The notes under the pieces were generated by a model that did no database searches, was not told the origin of the DNA, and saw only the letters and a program-made list of their open reading frames with translations. From the NCBI GenBank assembly GCA_031551515.1, contig JAVBNL010000007.1, forward strand, positions 14,461-78,460: a DNA stretch of 64,000 nucleotides, given 5' to 3'. Origin of the DNA: FLUQ01 sp031551515. Its GTDB lineage: Bacteria > Desulfobacterota > Desulfovibrionia > Desulfovibrionales > Desulfovibrionaceae. Made by a program: the position numbers and the translations under genes. This document shows, one piece after another, positions 63,983 through 64,000 of the stretch (the first letter of the stretch is position 1; every line of letters starts with the position of its first letter).

Positions 63983-64000
63983 ATGGCACGTCTGGTAAAA
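63983..64000 (+). CDS. Start of a further element gene, cut by the window end
   Basis: ATG at 63983 with GGAGGG ahead begins MARLVK. Too short to assign; likely a small DNA-binding or accessory protein of the element (inference from position). Confidence 0.5.

Overview
The window looks like a chromosome segment of a high-GC, strictly anaerobic member of the Desulfovibrio group (Desulfobacterota), probably host-associated. The indications are the siroheme-dependent (Ahb) heme pathway with ahbC and ahbD, a selenocysteine system with selD, selB, yedF and selC, a tripartite tricarboxylate transporter, and Desulfovibrio-like gene neighbourhoods. This placement is inferred from gene content alone. 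Nearly all the DNA is ordinary, dense chromosome; only the last ~1.5 kb is clearly mobile DNA.

Layout. 0-7 kb: tRNA-Leu, a YgjP-type metallopeptidase, a VKOR-thioredoxin fusion, a glycerate kinase / tartronate semialdehyde reductase pair, a MATE exporter and a DUF2156 protein. 7-9.7 kb: heme operon hemB-ahbD-siroheme decarboxylase subunit. 9.7-15.8 kb: ornithine cyclodeaminase-like enzyme, TctABC transporter and a cytosolic PhnD-like protein, divergent from a LysR regulator. 15.9-18.7 kb: ahbC behind an M20 peptidase, and a phage-like small ORF. 18.8-26.4 kb: SRP RNA, then the cell-shape cluster mreB-mreC-mreD-mrdA-rodA-bactofilin and a sugar-phosphate transferase. 26.6-33.1 kb: lptD, alr and rpsF-rpsR-rplI-dnaB. 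33.2-36 kb: hybrid kinase with three near-identical PAS repeats. 36-41.4 kb: second M20-like protein, paaK behind a Trp-codon leader and terminator, purD, purE and a lipoprotein. 41.5-51.3 kb: membrane protein, rdgB, histidine kinase, rimO, polysaccharide genes and an NSS transporter. 51.5-58.3 kb: large hybrid kinase, two tandem AEC carriers and small proteins. 58.4-62.5 kb: selenium locus. 62.6-64 kb: integrase-bearing element abutting selC.

How the genes work together. hemB with ahbC, ahbD and a decarboxylase subunit make heme from siroheme. MreBCD, PBP2, RodA and bactofilin form the wall-elongation machinery. SelD (itself a UGA-encoded selenoprotein), SelB, tRNA-Sec and YedF support selenoprotein synthesis.

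Most notable observations. (1) A 19-codon leader ORF with three Trp codons near its end precedes an intrinsic terminator upstream of paaK. This looks like a tryptophan attenuator on an arylacetate-CoA ligase and suggests arylacetate salvage for aromatic amino acid synthesis. (2) mreC has no ATG/GTG/TTG start that preserves its membrane anchor, and it appears to start at ATT. (3) selD reads through an in-frame UGA with a SECIS-like hairpin. (4) A kinase carries three 387-bp PAS repeats with a conserved Cys-Cys motif. (5) An M20 homologue has His in place of the catalytic Glu.
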